From contig OZ020304.1 in NCBI GenBank assembly GCA_963971305.1, positions 5,465,576 through 5,529,575 of the forward strand: a DNA stretch of 64,000 nt, in the 5' to 3' direction. Source of the DNA: Arcuatula senhousia. Its lineage: Eukaryota; Mollusca; Bivalvia; Mytilida; Mytilidae. Of this stretch, positions 24,037 to 35,236 are shown piece after piece. Within the stretch, counting starts at the first letter, position 1; each line of letters begins with the position of its first letter. The position numbers and the translations under genes are program-made. A model generated the notes under the pieces. The model was not told the DNA's origin, made no database searches, and was given only the letters and a program-made list of their open reading frames with translations.

Positions 24037-24071
24037 AGTGGATGTCTGTCTTTCTGTTGAGGAATCAATAT
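24037..24071 (-). CDS. host gene mini-exon, 35 bp, phase 1 to 0
   Basis: The acceptor gttaattcttctttttaacag and the donor GTATGT surround 35 bases. The incoming G from the EGF exon completes a GAT codon, giving (D)IDSSTERQTST, and the exon exits in phase 0 into AKFVAP of the exon at 22442-22560. It is a Ser/Thr-rich linker. The paralogous mini-exon is at 5889-5917. Confidence 0.55.
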
Positions 24072-24091
24072 CTGTTAAAAAGAAGAATTAA

Positions 24092-24362
24092 CACTAAAGT
24101 ATGTCTTGCCTGCCAGCAACTTCAGAAACAATAATTCTTCTTTACTAAGAAAAATTTCAACAATTGACTTGTAATGTTGAAAATTGACTAAGTCGGTAAA
24201 CAGGAAGTAGATATCTGACAGACCTTATTTTGATATTTGCAATAAAGGACCTCATTAGGAAGCCATATACTCAAGCCACTATGATTTGCATAGAAAACTG
24301 ACAGATGGACAGACAGAGGTAAACTAATATACCCCCTCTTCTTCAAAGCAGGGGTATAATTA
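24092..24362 (+). repeat. fused pearl-like fragments
   Basis: A left end of the GTCTCGCCTGC-arm family (ttaacactaaagtatgtctt, gcctgcc) is joined to 'acaggaagtagatatctgacagacc', and then to a right end of the TATACCCC-arm family (ataccccctcttc...gcaggggtataa, about 24330-24360). This chimera suggests template switching or repeated deletion. Confidence 0.45.
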
Positions 24363-25796
24363 TTGTTAATTAAAAAATAACAATTTCTTGAAAAGAAAGT
24401 CATTTTGTTGTAAAAGTTACAGATATGGTAGAAGTATTTTGATTATAAAATAAACAACTTTGTTGAGCAATGCATTATGGAGAGAACAGGAGTAAAAAAA
24501 GGTCATTGTAACAGGAGCCTAAAACAGTGGTAAGTGTACAGACCATAGCAGAGAGGGACAAGAAATGTGAGGTGATTGGGCATGCAAACACTGAAGGAAA
24601 ACTTTTAACAAACATGATATGCGAGCGAAGCGAAGTTCACTATTGTAGAGAGTCTGCCAAATTGCACGAGACTCAAAATACGATGGTTGAAAATAAATTC
24701 TGTCATCATTTGGAAGGCATCGGACCTTTTCGAAAATATCGGGTGTTAGCCAGACCCTTTATTTTCGCTTATTTTACAACAGTAACAAAACAAAACCTTT
24801 TCTTGTTGTTAATGACAATAACTTTCTCAATAAATAATAACTATCTAACGAACAAACACTACTTGTTTTGTTTTTACACAAATATGACTTTCTATCCCGA
24901 GAATTCGATAATGAAGTGACCTTTTACCCATAGTGCATAGTCAGGCGCAGAAAAATGGTGGGAAATATCATCACCTAATATAAGTTCTGTCAATCAATAT
25001 TCGGAACTTTTCATAACACAGATTCATTAAAATAAAGTGATCAGCAACTGTTGTTCTACATATGTATGATAATTTGGTCCTACCTGATATGAAAATAAAA
25101 TCCTAATCCCTCAAACTGACAAAGTTAAATGATCATTTGGATAGGTTGTCATTTTCCACCAGGTTTCTAAATCAATCTTTTGCAGCCAGTACATGGCAAT
25201 TATAGATACGGGTATACAAAAAATATAACAAAACCTGGCAGAAGAGCGGTGACATTTTGATGTCATCATGTTTACAGTCTGCTTGTCGAATGATATGACG
25301 TCACTGAAGAATCGATGAAGTTATGGATGATGTTGTCCCAGCCGCAAACCATATTTTGGTGTTACGGATAATACATTTTTTTCAAATAAATTATTAATTT
25401 TTTATCAAAAAGTGAACCCTCTTAGCTATTGATCCAGCCGAGGGTATTTTGACATTTTTTTCCAGATCCAATTAAGGTTAAACCCAGTTTTGGTTTCACC
25501 TATTGTCGTATTGATTTTGTATCTTCGTGAGCTTTTAGGGCAGAGCCATTATCATATTAAATCAACTTTCTAATCGTCAACTTATTCTTTTTGTGTTCCA
25601 GGATACATCATGAGGGGTGTGTAATTTGAGAAACAAGCAAGACTTGCTTTGTCTTTTTTTCATCAATTCATTAATGGTACTTCTTCACTTCTTTAGGTTC
25701 TAAATTATAACAAGAGCATGGCTCTAGGCCATCAACCTAGTAAAACTTTTAACCTTGACCTTTGAACTTAAATAATGTTTGCCACCTGTATCATAC
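24363..25796. other. intronic DNA, no gene seen
   Basis: A frame of 130 codons at 24527-24919 has no recognisable domain, no splice context and no similarity to the neighbouring exons, and I do not call it a gene. The stretch has less obvious repeat content than its surroundings. Confidence 0.35.
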
Positions 25797-25910
25797 CTGT
25801 CTGACATTCACTTCCTACTTTTCCTTCTGGGCAGATACAAGTATGATCATTTGCTCCTGTCATCCCTGTCAACAGACAATCACCAGTGCTGCAATTGTTT
25901 CCAGTACATG
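25797..25910 (-). CDS. host gene exon: EGF-like domain, 114 bp, phase 1-1
   Basis: Acceptor cttttttaatag and donor GTATGA on the minus strand. The 38-residue module reads (A)CTGNNCSTGDC, then a loop, then HTCICPEGKVGSECQT. The spacing C-x4-C-x4-C-x12-C-x-C-x8-C fits the six-cysteine EGF fold. A symmetric 1-1 exon is the classic shuffled EGF unit of extracellular animal proteins. It is exactly as long as the EGF exon at 58352-58465. No calcium-binding consensus (D-x-D/N-E) is evident before the first cysteine. It splices in frame to the mini-exon at 24037-24071. Confidence 0.8.
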
Positions 25911-26529
25911 CTATTAAAAAAGAAAATCTATTCATCATCAGGTTATATTTAAAAATGTACCATAAGAAATTAAAGAGCTTTTGATAATGAAAAACTGAAA
26001 TGAGCAAAATATAACTTTGTTTTCAGAAAAAGTCTTTTGACTGTTGTAATAAAAAGACAGACAGACAGATATATTGACATTGAGTTAATAAAAGAGTTGC
26101 TTAGATGGTAAAACTAAATTTAAAAGATTTTACATATATTGACATATAAATACAGTTTAATATTAATAAAACAATAAAACATGCTTCAATTTAAAAGTCC
26201 TTCTTAAAGGGGCTGTAAAGAAATAAAGGATGTTTTCACTTCAACTGATGAGAACCCCTACTGAGAATATCCCCCCCACTTATACTAAACTGATTGGTTC
26301 TACATTAAACCCCAAAGGATACCTCACTGACAACAATGACATTTATTCATCAAGGCAGTCCAAAACCACCAGCCCTGCCGAACAATCAGATGAAATAGAC
26401 AACAGATCTAATAAGAGTGACTTTCATGTTAGACTGAATGTCCCAGTCATTTATTCTGATCATCATGACCATTGTGAACATTTTAAATGAAGGTCTGTCA
26501 GATTTTTTACAGAAGTCTGACAAAATATA
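25911..26529. other. intronic DNA with a frame of unknown meaning
   Basis: An 86-codon frame at 26230-26490 lies just upstream of a repeat that also occurs at 53.6 kb. It is rich in Ser, Thr, Asp and Asn and matches no family I know. It may be part of a longer mobile element whose 3' portion is the duplicated 26530-26885 block. No splice or translation signals set it apart. Confidence 0.25.
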
Positions 26530-26885
26530 TCAATGAAAGACCCATTTCTGGACATAGAAGATAGAACAGATAGTAGACAGGGACAAACAAAAGCTTTGAC
26601 AAGGGTTCCTGGCTTAGGACAGGCACATATAAAATGTGGCAGGGTTAAACTATTTTTGGGGCCCAACCTTCCCCCTATTGTTAATCTTGTACAAAGCACA
26701 AAAAGTAACACACTTTAAAAATCAAATCGATAAAAGTTTAATTCACTTAGAGAGAACCTGAGACAAGAGTACTATACGAGAACAACGAGACATAAAGGAA
26801 CTCTCTTGAGAATGCTTGCAGTTACTGACAGCTAGCTAAGAAGCATTTATTGACTGCTGTAAAAAAATCAAACACATCGATTCTA
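26530..26885 (+). repeat. dispersed repeat, copy 1
   Basis: The block from 'aatgaaagacccatttctgg' through 'ggcacatataaaatgtggc', 'gggcccaaccttccccctat' and 'agttactgacagctagctaagaag' recurs in the same orientation at about 53572-53925, with high similarity over about 350 bp. It is probably a mobile-element fragment of unknown class. Part of it is open in both copies (VPGLGQAHIKC here), which could mean a decayed coding region. Confidence 0.6.
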
Positions 26886-27036
26886 AATCCAACATAACTC
26901 TTCAAACAACTAATGATTTAGTATTATATCATCACACAAAACTGACATATTTGATCACTGTAATGCTTAAAAACAATACAATAGTCAAAAGGTAAAAGGT
27001 TAACGTTTTAGAGTGACTATCAAATTATCAATATTT

Positions 27037-27488
27037 TTACCAAATAAAGAAGGAATGTGTCCATGGGACACGGATGCCCCCGCTAGGCCCCAAACAGGAA
27101 GTAGATGTCTGACAGACATGAAAGTCGCTTAGGACATACAGTTTGTCATACTGAACCATCCTACCAAGTTTCAAATCATTCTCATGTATGGTTCCTGAGA
27201 AAAGCTTGACGGAAATTTTCATAATCATGTTCACATATTTTCACATGGCCTAAGTCCCAAACAGGAAGTAGATGTCCGACAGGTCTCAAAATCGCTTAGG
27301 ACGTATTGTTTGTCATACTGAACCATCCTACCAAGTTTCAAGTCATTCTCATGTACTGTTGTTGAGAAAAGCTTCACGGAAATTCGTACGGATGGACGTA
27401 CGGGACGTACGGACGTACGTACGGACGTATGTACGGACGGACATGAGTAAAACTTAATGCCCCCCGACATGTCGTCGCGGGGGCATAA
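27037..27488 (+). mobile_element. pearl-like element, TGCCCCC-arm family
   Basis: It starts 'aagaaggaatgtgtccatggg' with the arm GATGCCCCCGC, and ends TAATGCCCCCCGACATGTCG-TCGCGGGGGCATAA, so the arms are inverted. Two units of about 170-180 bp carry 'caaacaggaagtagatgtc' and 'tactgaaccatcctaccaag'. A GGACGTACGTACGG tract (27389-27443) precedes the right arm. A second copy is at 62955-63188. Confidence 0.65.
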
Positions 27489-28164
27489 AAACACCAAATT
27501 TAAAGATCAACTTGTATCCTTTCTTTAATAAGTTTGTAAGCCAAATTACCATGTCAAGAGGATTGTCTTTGAATTTACCTGCCTTATAAACTACATTTCC
27601 TTAGAATTCGGGATGTGATATTCCTTTTACAATCAAACAAGAGTTAACACTACAGTATGTCTAGCCTGCTGGCACCAAAAAAATACCTATTTATTCAACT
27701 ATTCACATTCAAAAATTCTTGACATGTTCTTGTGGACCAACTTAAATGATTCTAGATATCATAGTCATTGACTTAACATAAAAGATTGAACACAAAAAAA
27801 ACAATATCAGCAGTCATTTAGTGTAGAAATGAGGTCCAGGTCAGATGACATGGTGACAGACCCAAAAATCCTAATCTATAATTCATTGATATCCTAAAGA
27901 TCAGATGACTAGCTATCATACTTTTTTTTAAAGAATTTCATTTTCCACTAAAGTCTTACAAAGACATTTGCAGCCTGAACAAAAATCTAAGGTCACAAAG
28001 TCACTGAAGCAAGAAAACAGGGTCAGGGTCACACGGCATGGTGACAGTTGTGTAAAACATTACCTAAACTGTCTGTATACCAAATATCAGATGCCTTGCT
28101 ATTATACTTCTCTATAATTTTATCAATGTCAAAATACTGTCATAGATTAGAGCAATTACAGGAA

Positions 28165-28990
28165 GGGCTTTTATTTGAGGCATATCAGTGCAACAAATCA
28201 CTGCACTCCAGAAAAATCAGCACTTGGTACTCTTGTAAATGAATTAGATATACCTAATCTGAATATGAAAGCTGGAGCTTTAGCTAATAATATTAAAAAA
28301 CAATTATGTGACAACTATATTGAGTATTGGCATAAATTTAGCAACCAAAAAGGGGAAGCTTTGCACATATTTTTCTTTTAAACAATGTTTTGAGAGAAAT
28401 ATTTAGAAAATAAACAGTTTAAAATTAGACAAGCACTGTGTAAACTAAAAATCAGTGCTCATCCGTTATTAATAGAATATGGCAGATATAAAAATATTGA
28501 CAGATCTGAACGCCTTTCAGTTGTAGATTTTGTTCACAGGGAGAAGTTGAAGATGAACGCCATTTTATAACTGAATGTAATCTTTATGAACATTTGAGAA
28601 ACAATCTATATTTAGAATAAGATAACTTATGTATAAACTTCAGAACTTTGAATAACTCCTCCAAATTTTTATGGCTGTTGTCAAATGAAGATATAAATAT
28701 TACAACTCTAATAGGAAATTATATACAAGAATGTTTTGAACTCAGAAGAATTATTCTTAATTTAATATAAAACTGGTATGGCTCTGAACAGACTATATTA
28801 AAATTTAAGTACGTTATACTTAAATTTGGTTATCGCGGTAAGTACCTTTTGTTACTGGTTGTTAGTTTATAGAAATTACGCCGTTGCAATTGTTACGTCA
28901 CAATGTCAAGGACGTCATTACTTCATTGATTTTCTGGAAGACAAGACGTAAAATTGGTTGCAACACAAATTTTATATATATATATTTATG
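28165..28990 (+). pseudogene. non-LTR retrotransposon (LINE) 3' fragment
   Basis: A broken reading frame encodes the C-terminal tail typical of LINE polyproteins: ALGTLVNELDIPNLN, QLCDNYIEYWHKF, then RQALCKLKISAHPLLIEYGR, and a late motif VEDERHFITECNLYEHLR, which is the conserved acidic-His-Cys tail. Stops and a frameshift near 28380 and 28615 disrupt it. The reverse transcriptase and endonuclease parts are absent, consistent with 5' truncation during target-primed integration. About 220 bp of non-coding tail follow. The exact clade cannot be set from this tail. Confidence 0.6.
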
Positions 28991-29040
28991 TTGTCTTGAC
29001 CCAATTATACATGTAAAATCATTGTATTAAACAAGTAATA

Positions 29041-29681
29041 CTGTGAGCAAGCTCACAAAAGGATACCCCCCGCTTCATATTGGACTCTGTATTGTAAAAA
29101 AAAATCTCAAGTCCAGTTATCTCCCCTCAATAATAACCAAGAGCAATACAAATTCTTCATGCACATCTACAGATGATGCACTTCATTCATGTAAAGTTTC
29201 ATCAAAATCCATCAAGCAGTTTAGGAGGAGTTGCGCTTACGAGGTCTCCCATTGAATAATGTATTTAAAAAGTCTAATTCCACTTATCTCCCCTGAATGA
29301 TGTCTGATTGCAATGAAAATTCCTCATGCACATCTACATAAGATGTACTTCTTTTATGTAAAGTTTCATCGAAATCCATCATGCAGTTTAGGAGGAGTTG
29401 CGCTTACGAGGTCTCCCATTGAATAATGTATTTTAAGAAGTCTAAGTCCAATTATCTCCCCTGAATGATGTCCGAGTGCAATAAAAATTCTTCATGCACA
29501 TCTTCATATGATGTACTTCCTTTATCTAATGTTTCATGAAAATACTCCCAGCGGTTTAGGAGAAGAAGCGCTTACGAGTTATGTGGACAGACGGACGGAC
29601 GGACAGACGGACAGACAGACGGACGGACAGACAGGGTGTTTCCTATATACCCCCCAAACTTTGTTTGCGAGGGGTATAATT
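29041..29681 (+). mobile_element. pearl-like element, TATACCCC-arm family
   Basis: The left hairpin GTGAGCAAGCTCAC is followed by GATACCCCCCGC. The right end is ATACCCCCCAAACTTTGTTT-GCGAGGGGTATAATTATT. Three units of about 180 bp contain 'gtttcatcaaaatccatca' and 'ggaggagttgcgcttacgag'. A GACGGACGGACAGACGG tract at 29581-29635 precedes the right arm. It is complete and probably the youngest of this family here, inserted next to the LINE fragment. Confidence 0.68.
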
Positions 29682-30217
29682 ATTATGCCCCTTGAGGGAC
29701 CTTAATTGGAATAAACAATCTTATATCTTATATCTTATATACTTTTCAAGAAATTCATTTTCCACAAAAGTCTTGCAAAGACATTTACGGCCTCACAAAA
29801 GACCTAAGTTCACAAAGTCGCTGAAGCATAAAAATGGTGTCAACGTCACCCGGCATGGTGACAGTTGGGTAAACCATAACCTGAACTGTTTGTATACCAA
29901 ATATCAGATGCTTATCTATTATACTTTTAAAGATTCTTATTTTCCACAAAAGTCTTATAAAGTAATTTTTGGTCTGAAAAAAGACCGAAGTTCATGGAGT
30001 CACTGGAGTGTAAAAATGGGGTCAGGAGCATGGTGACAGTTGAGTAGATCATAACCTGAAATGTCTGTATACCAATTACCAGTTGCCTAGCTATTATACT
30101 TTTCAAGAAATTCATTTTCCACAAAAGTCTTACAAAAAAGTTAACACCGCTGCCGCAGCTGGAAAGTAATACCAATGTCTCGCCTTCCGCAACTATTCAT
30201 TGCAGGCGAGACAAAAA

Positions 30218-30787
30218 CGATGTGTACAGTAAAAGGACCAGGGCTGATAAGGCCTGTTTTTGGCCTCAAAATATGGCTGAAAATTAAAAGTTCTAGTATT
30301 CTACATTCACTGAGTTATTTTCTCAGGCAAGGATTAAGGACATAATAAACAATGAAAATTATCTCAATCCATTTAATCTATATAAAGAAAATGGCATTAA
30401 AAATTGGCAGATTTTCAACATTTGGTCAAAATTAGCAATTTTTACATTATTTTCATGCTTATTTTGTTTTCAATAGTAGTGTGTTCAGCCATGTACCAAA
30501 TAGATACTTTGGGAAAATATTTTTCAGGACCAACTTAATTGTTACCAAAAGGATTTTGTGGTACATGGGTGTTGCGGTCACTTCCCAGAGCGAAAATCAT
30601 CAAAAATATGCTAAAAAACAGCCGATTTGGTCAATTTTGTGCAATTTGTTCAATTTTGACGTCACTATGACGTCACAGTATGGTCAAAAATATTAAATTG
30701 TCTATGAAGCATTAAAGTACTGGCATTTAACTAAGTCTTGTCACAAACAAAAATGGCCCTTATCAACCCTAGTCCTTTTTCAATAAG
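30218..30787. other. intronic DNA before the copia element
   Basis: No gene is supported. The stretch contains 'ttttgacgtcactatgacgtcaca' near 30655-30680 with two CRE-like TGACGTCA-type sites, but there is no transcription unit to link them to. Confidence 0.3.
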
Positions 30788-30792
30788 ATACC
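30788..30792. repeat. 5-bp target duplication, left (ATACC)
   Basis: ATACC abuts the TG end of the left LTR and recurs right after the right LTR at 51075-51079, which fixes the ends of the copia insertion. Confidence 0.85.
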
Positions 30793-30890
30793 TGTTATGA
30801 TTGTATATTTATGTTATATGTATTATGTCTCCACAGGTAGCTGGAGTCTTCATTAAATGTATATCAGTATTAGAGTTCAACTAAATTACA
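30793..30890 (+). repeat. copia 5' LTR, 98 bp
   Basis: Starts TGTTATGATTGTATATTTAT and ends CTAAATTACA. It is nearly identical to 50977-51074; the differences I see are a few substitutions or one-base shifts. It is short for a copia LTR. A TATATG-rich stretch may serve as promoter. It is followed at once by a putative primer-binding site TGATGGCAGAGCG, which resembles the TGGTATCAGAGC-type initiator-tRNA site of copia elements. Confidence 0.85.
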
Positions 30891-31139
30891 TGATGGCAGA
30901 GCGTAGACTGATGTTACAGTAAAAACAAGTGTTAATGGTGAAGTATGTGATTACATAACATTTAGCGTGCAGCGAATGGTGTGACAACAGTGAAAAGTGT
31001 AAAGATCCCCTTCAGTGACTTTTTTCCAGAGAAAATAAAAGTGGTATTTATAAAAAGTTCTGTTAAGCAGTAACAGGTAATTGTTCAGCGACTTTCCCAG
31101 TATCAGCGTTGGAACATTCATCGATCCATTGTTTCTACT

Positions 31140-31448
31140 ATGGCGTCTGTGAATTATGAAGTTCCACCAGTGTTTTCAACACATAAGCCTTACAGTAGAT
31201 GACTTGAGGAGGTAAAAGCATGGGAAAAGCTAACTGACCTTGAGGCTAAGAAGAGAGGTATAGCTATAGCGTTGTCTCTTCCAGAAGAAGGACAGAATTC
31301 CATAAGAGATAAAGTGTTCAGTGAATTGGGTATTGATGATTTAAACGAAGATGATGGGGTCAAGAAATAAACTGATTTTATGGACCAAATATTTAAGAAG
31401 GATGAACTTGTGAAGCATATGAGGCATACACTGTTCTTCAGTCTAAGA
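31140..31448 (+). pseudogene. copia gag remnant
   Basis: ATG at 31140 begins MASVNYEVPPVF, with an in-frame TGA at 31200. The frame resumes with LEEVKAWEKLTDLEAKKRG, ALSLPEEGQN and a stop after NEDDGVKK. The text matches the N-terminal copia capsid pattern (a Trp followed by 'LT.L...KR...IALSLPE'). The nucleocapsid zinc knuckle is missing, and the sequence jumps straight to a protease-like segment, which indicates an internal deletion. Confidence 0.6.
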
Positions 31449-32369
31449 AAAAAGTAATCCTTCCTTGTGCATTAGCAGGAGTTAAGTGTGAAATTGAAGC
31501 AGATGTTGTGTCAAGTGATATTCCTCTATTGTTGAGTAAGAGTTCTATGAAGAAAGCACAGATTAAGCTAGACTTGGTAAATGATAGTGCCTCCATTTTT
31601 GGAAAATATGTCCTACTGCAATGTACTTCGTCAGGTCACTACTGTGTTCCCATCAATCTTATTGATGTAGATGTAGAAGAAACTTCATTGGTTCTAATTT
31701 CTTCAAAATCAAATGGTGATAAAGTAAAGGCAATAGAGAAACTTCATAAACAGTTTGCTCATCCTTCCGCTAAACGTTTAAAGTCCCTTCTGAAAGATGC
31801 TGGTGGTTATACTAAAGAACATTTAGAATGTGTAGATCAAATAACAGACTCTTGTGATGTATGTCAGCGATACAAGAAGACTCCAGCTGGACCAGTTGTT
31901 TCTCTTCCTTTAGCAACTGAATTCAATGAAGTTGTTGCCGTTGATTTGAAAGAATGGAAGCCCAATGTTTACTTTCTGCATATGATTGATCTAGCCACTA
32001 GATTCAGTTTAGCTGCTGTTATCAGAAAGAAAACTCCTGAAGTCATTTCCAACAAGATCATGACTGTATGGATTAGAAGTGGAGTGGGTGCCCCACAGAA
32101 ATTTCTTGCTTATAATGGAGGAGAATTTGCAAATGACATTTTTAGGGATATGTGTGAGAATCTCAATATTGAAATGTTGAACACAGCTGCTTATAGTCCA
32201 TGGCAAAATGGAATATGTGAACGAAACCATGCTGTTGTTGATGAATGTGTAGCGAAAATTCTAGAGGATCAACCTAAGCTGAATTTAGAAGTTACCTTAT
32301 CCTGGGCCTTAATTGCTAAGAAAAGCTTGTCAATGGTATTTGGATGGAGCCCATATCAACTTGTATTTG
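31449..32369 (+). pseudogene. copia protease-like end and integrase, N-terminal part
   Basis: The frame starts at VILPCALAGVKCEIEADVV, a C-terminal protease-like segment without the catalytic DSGA. The integrase zinc finger has H-x4-H in KLHKQFAHPS and C-x2-C in DSCDVCQRYKK. In the DDE core the first acidic residue is in VVAVDLKEW and the Glu is in SPWQNGICERNH. The second site reads FLAYNGGEF, where an Asp (DNGGEF) is expected, so a key catalytic residue is lost. The frame is cut inside the motif SPYQLVF by the insertion starting at 32370 and resumes at 46568. Confidence 0.82.
32358..32369. repeat. 12-bp target duplication, left (AACTTGTATTTG)
   Basis: The same 12 bases recur at 46556-46567 on the other side of the insertion. 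They encode the same integrase residues, which proves that the two parts were once continuous. Confidence 0.85.
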
Positions 32370-32510
32370 CAAAGCAACACTCAGAGACGGTGAAGATGGT
32401 AGGGGCAATTTTAGGGTGGTTCAGCAGCGTCTTTAAGCTCCATCGTAAATCAATATAAAAATAAAGACACAACCCCCAATTTTCACCCGCTGTGATGATA
32501 AGCTATTTAT

Positions 32511-32560
32511 TAGGTCGACATGTTTCACCCAAAGACGGGCGTCATCAGGACAGAGTATAC
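32511..32560 (-). ncRNA. Penelope-type hammerhead motif, copy 1
   Basis: On the minus strand: CTGTC-CTGATGA, stem II CGCCC/GGGTG with loop GTCTTT, GAAAC-type core, ATGTC cleavage site, then GACCTAATAA. GTC/GAC forms a short stem I. The last stem II pair overlaps the G of the GAAA box, so pairing is less ideal than in the retrozyme. The match to the pLTR hammerhead pattern is good by eye. Confidence 0.6.
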
Positions 32561-33049
32561 AATATTTTATCTTACTGAAGTACATAAAAAGCGGTTCATT
32601 ATAGTCACAATGGGAATAAATGCTACGGTAAACTATTATGACGTTACTGTAAACATAAAAAAAAAATTAAATAATAAAATAAAGTTTTAGCATTTGTTGT
32701 CACAATTATGGTGGTTCGTGTGGTAAACAATTCCAATGGACAGGCACAAAACTGTTCCCTACCACTTCTATCGGCTTCGCTCCTTAACCAACGGAGTTAC
32801 TACTTCCGACAGCGTCAGCAACAGCTTCAGGCAGTAGATTACCGCGTTCTGAAAGAATGTAGGCGATTCATTATAGCCACACGAACCACCATAATTGTGA
32901 CAACAAATGCTAAAACTTTATTTTATTATTTTTTTTATTTTTTTTATGTTTACAGTAACGTCATAGTAGTTTACCGTAGCATTTATTCCCATTGTGACTA
33001 TAATGAACCGCTTTTTATGTACTTCAGTAAGATAAAATATTGTATACTC

Positions 33050-33095
33050 TGTCTTGATGACGCCCGTCTTTGGGTGAAACATGTCAACCTAATAA
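33050..33095 (+). ncRNA. Penelope-type hammerhead motif, copy 2, degenerate
   Basis: The same motif on the plus strand, but the core reads TTGATGA instead of CTGATGA, and the sequence after cleavage is AACCT instead of GACCT, which breaks both the core and stem I. It is probably inactive. Confidence 0.6.
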
Positions 33096-33135
33096 ATAGC
33101 TGATCATCACAGCGGGTGAAAATTGGGTGTTGTGT

Positions 33136-33138
33136 CTT
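33136..33138. repeat. 3-bp target duplication of the CACTA element (CTT)
   Basis: CTT precedes CACTATGAACC and recurs at 45664-45666 after GGTTCATAGTG. The joined flanks read TGTGTCTTTATTTTTA, as in the uninterrupted copy at 46531-46545. Confidence 0.8.
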
Positions 33139-33873
33139 CACTATGAACCAAAAAAATTACTGTCTATACCAGACACAGTCATTTTTTTACTGCCTTACAC
33201 TGCTATTTACTGTAAAACTACTGCCAAACAACAGTGAATTACCATTATCATCCTATACAATCAAGGACAGTTTGTGACAGTGATTACCTTCCGCCTATAA
33301 TGCCCTGTCCTGCATTGGCCTGCACTGTCCGACATTGGTACAGTTTCTCATAGATCATGACAGACTTTACCTGGATTGTTAATCACTGTCCTAAATTGTA
33401 ACAATTTTGGGCAGTAGTTAACAATTTTACTTGTATTGTTTATCACTGTCCTGATCCGTAACAATTTTGCACAGCAGTTGACAATTTTTCTTGACCTATG
33501 ATGCACTGTCCACCATTGCCATAGTAAAAGGCAGTACTTGACAAGATATCCACTAACTGTTATGCACTGTTGTGAATTGCTGCAGGAAATATTAGGTCAT
33601 GACAGATTTGTGTTTTCTGTCTTGAACTGTCATAAACTTAAGCAGGAAATAATAGATGGTAACAATTTATAACGGTCTCTTATTTACTGTCCTTCATTTT
33701 GTGAGTTTTTGGCGAAGACGAGATTATTTTTATTTTTATATTTATTTATTATGCTTTAAATGCTTTGTACATAGAATCTTTTATAACCTAGCCCGCCACA
33801 CCGAATGCGCGAGTTTATGGGGTTTTTATTTTTATTTTCACATATTTTTCTAACAGAATCAGAACCACAAATT
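33139..33873 (+). repeat. CACTA left terminal inverted repeat
   Basis: Runs from CACTATGAACC through subterminal repeats such as 'aattttgcacagcagttgac' and 'gcaggaaataatagatggta' to 'cagaatcagaaccacaaattta'. It pairs with 45663 back to about 44930, with small indels. Divergence grows inward. Confidence 0.75.
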
Positions 33874-34660
33874 TATAACTGTCACATGCATTCGTAAAGC
33901 CATCTGGAAAAATCTTCTTTTTAAAAAATGAAAGAATCTTTTTCTGACACAAGCTCTTAAAATCGCTGATATTTGTTGTTCAAAATTGAGATTAATTAAT
34001 TTTTTGTTCAAACATCGTCATCCATAAGATATAATAAGCCTTTCTTACACTTACGTTTTCAATGTCAATTTTAAAACTCGGAAATAATTATTTTTATAAG
34101 TTTCATGTCAGTAATAATAATTGGAGAAGAAAAAACCCACTACAAATAATAAAAGAAACTAGAAGGAAAATGTGTTTATGAGAGATGGGTGAACCGTCCG
34201 TACTTGAAATATCGCCACCCCCCCCACCCCCTTCAAACATGAAGTTCTTAGTGACCTAAATATACTTGGGCGGTAGCAGTTCATACTATAGTGTTTAAAT
34301 ATTAATGTCTCCAAACATGCATCGAACATTAAGTAAACAAAGAAATAACCCATAGTCGTTTATGTGTAAAATATAGGATGCAGTGACCTATTTTCAAGTG
34401 GATGATGAGTTTCTATTCAAATCAAATCTAGTATTGAAATATCATCAATGATCATTGGCATCCACTATGTAGTATTCAAGATCACCAAAGTGTTATAGAT
34501 ACACCGATGATTGGATGCAAGGACGCACAAGCGTAAAAATATAGCTCTAGCTAACATACATAACTATTAAAGCAATGAAAAAACTTCTTTTCCGTGTTAA
34601 ATGTATCTTTCAATATGATAAATACTAAGTAGTTTTATTTAATAGCCTTTGTTTCTAATA
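33874..34660. other. CACTA interior, no gene seen
   Basis: A+T-rich sequence with a C-run near 34217-34230. No frame with domain-like content. Confidence 0.35.
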
Positions 34661-35236
34661 TCCCCTTCACATTTACGAGATTTCCTTACGAGTTCTTCGA
34701 GTTTTCAACTCGTATTCGATCGCAAAGATTCGTAAATCACTCTTTGTTACTCATAACAGGTCTCGTTAGCTCGTGTGAAATCGTAAGAACTCGTGAAAGT
34801 TTTACGAGGAATTTTGAAATGTCAAAAATCCTCGTAAGACTTTATGAGTTGAAAAAACAACAATGTCATAATTAAACTCGTTAACACATCGAAAAGAACT
34901 CGTAGAGATCGTAAATGACTCGCCTCCACTCGAAACTAGCTCTGGAAGACCTCACAAAGGAATTATTTTACGAGTAGTTTGCGAGTGAGTTACGATATCA
35001 TTTCCAATATCAAAATTCACTCGTAAAGGCACCGTAACATGCTCGTAAACACCCAGAAACTGAAATTCGTATCATCTCTAGACAGAAGTGCGAAAAAATT
35101 CCGCACAACTGACGAAATCGTGACAACTCGGAAAGAGATCGTAAAAGGTTGGAAGAAACTTTCACAAGAACTCGTAAGACTATAGATTTTGAAAATCGTA
35201 CCAACTCGTAAGAGAATATCGTATATGTGAAGGGGA
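34661..35236. mobile_element. 576-bp MITE with TCCCCTTCACAT ends
   Basis: The ends TCCCCTTCACATTTACGA and TCGTATATGTGAAGGGGA are inverted copies with two mismatches, flanked by TA. The interior repeats ACTCGTAA/TTACGAGT many times in both orientations. It is non-coding. A TA duplication would fit a Tc1/mariner-like relative, but the TIR does not identify a family. Confidence 0.7.

Larger units (their letters stand above)
27637..30217 (+). mobile_element. pearl-like element, GTCTCGCCTGC-arm family, interrupted
   Basis: The left end is ACAAGAGTTAACACTACAGT with the arm GTCTAGCCTGC. The right end is 'tgccgcagctggaaagtaa', then GCAGGCGAGACAAAAA. Core units ('ccaaatatcagatgcctagc', 'catggtgacagttg', 'acaaaagtcttacaaag') occur at 27.7-28.15 kb and resume at 29.7-30.15 kb. 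The gap is filled by a LINE 3' end and another pearl-like element. Confidence 0.6.

Noticed and set aside
24527..24919. 130-codon plus-strand frame
   Set aside because: No recognisable domain. The second half is low-complexity hydrophobic and Asn/Thr-rich, and there are no supporting splice or poly-A signals.
27389..27445. Telomere-like or regulatory repeat (ACGTACGG)n
   Set aside because: It sits just before the right arm of a pearl-like element, where a simple repeat is expected in this design.
32708..33103. 131-codon plus-strand frame and the similar one at 46259-46501
   Set aside because: They lie entirely in the inverted terminal repeat of the Penelope-like element. The shared peptide is repeat-derived, and the stretch is explained by ribozyme-bearing non-coding sequence.
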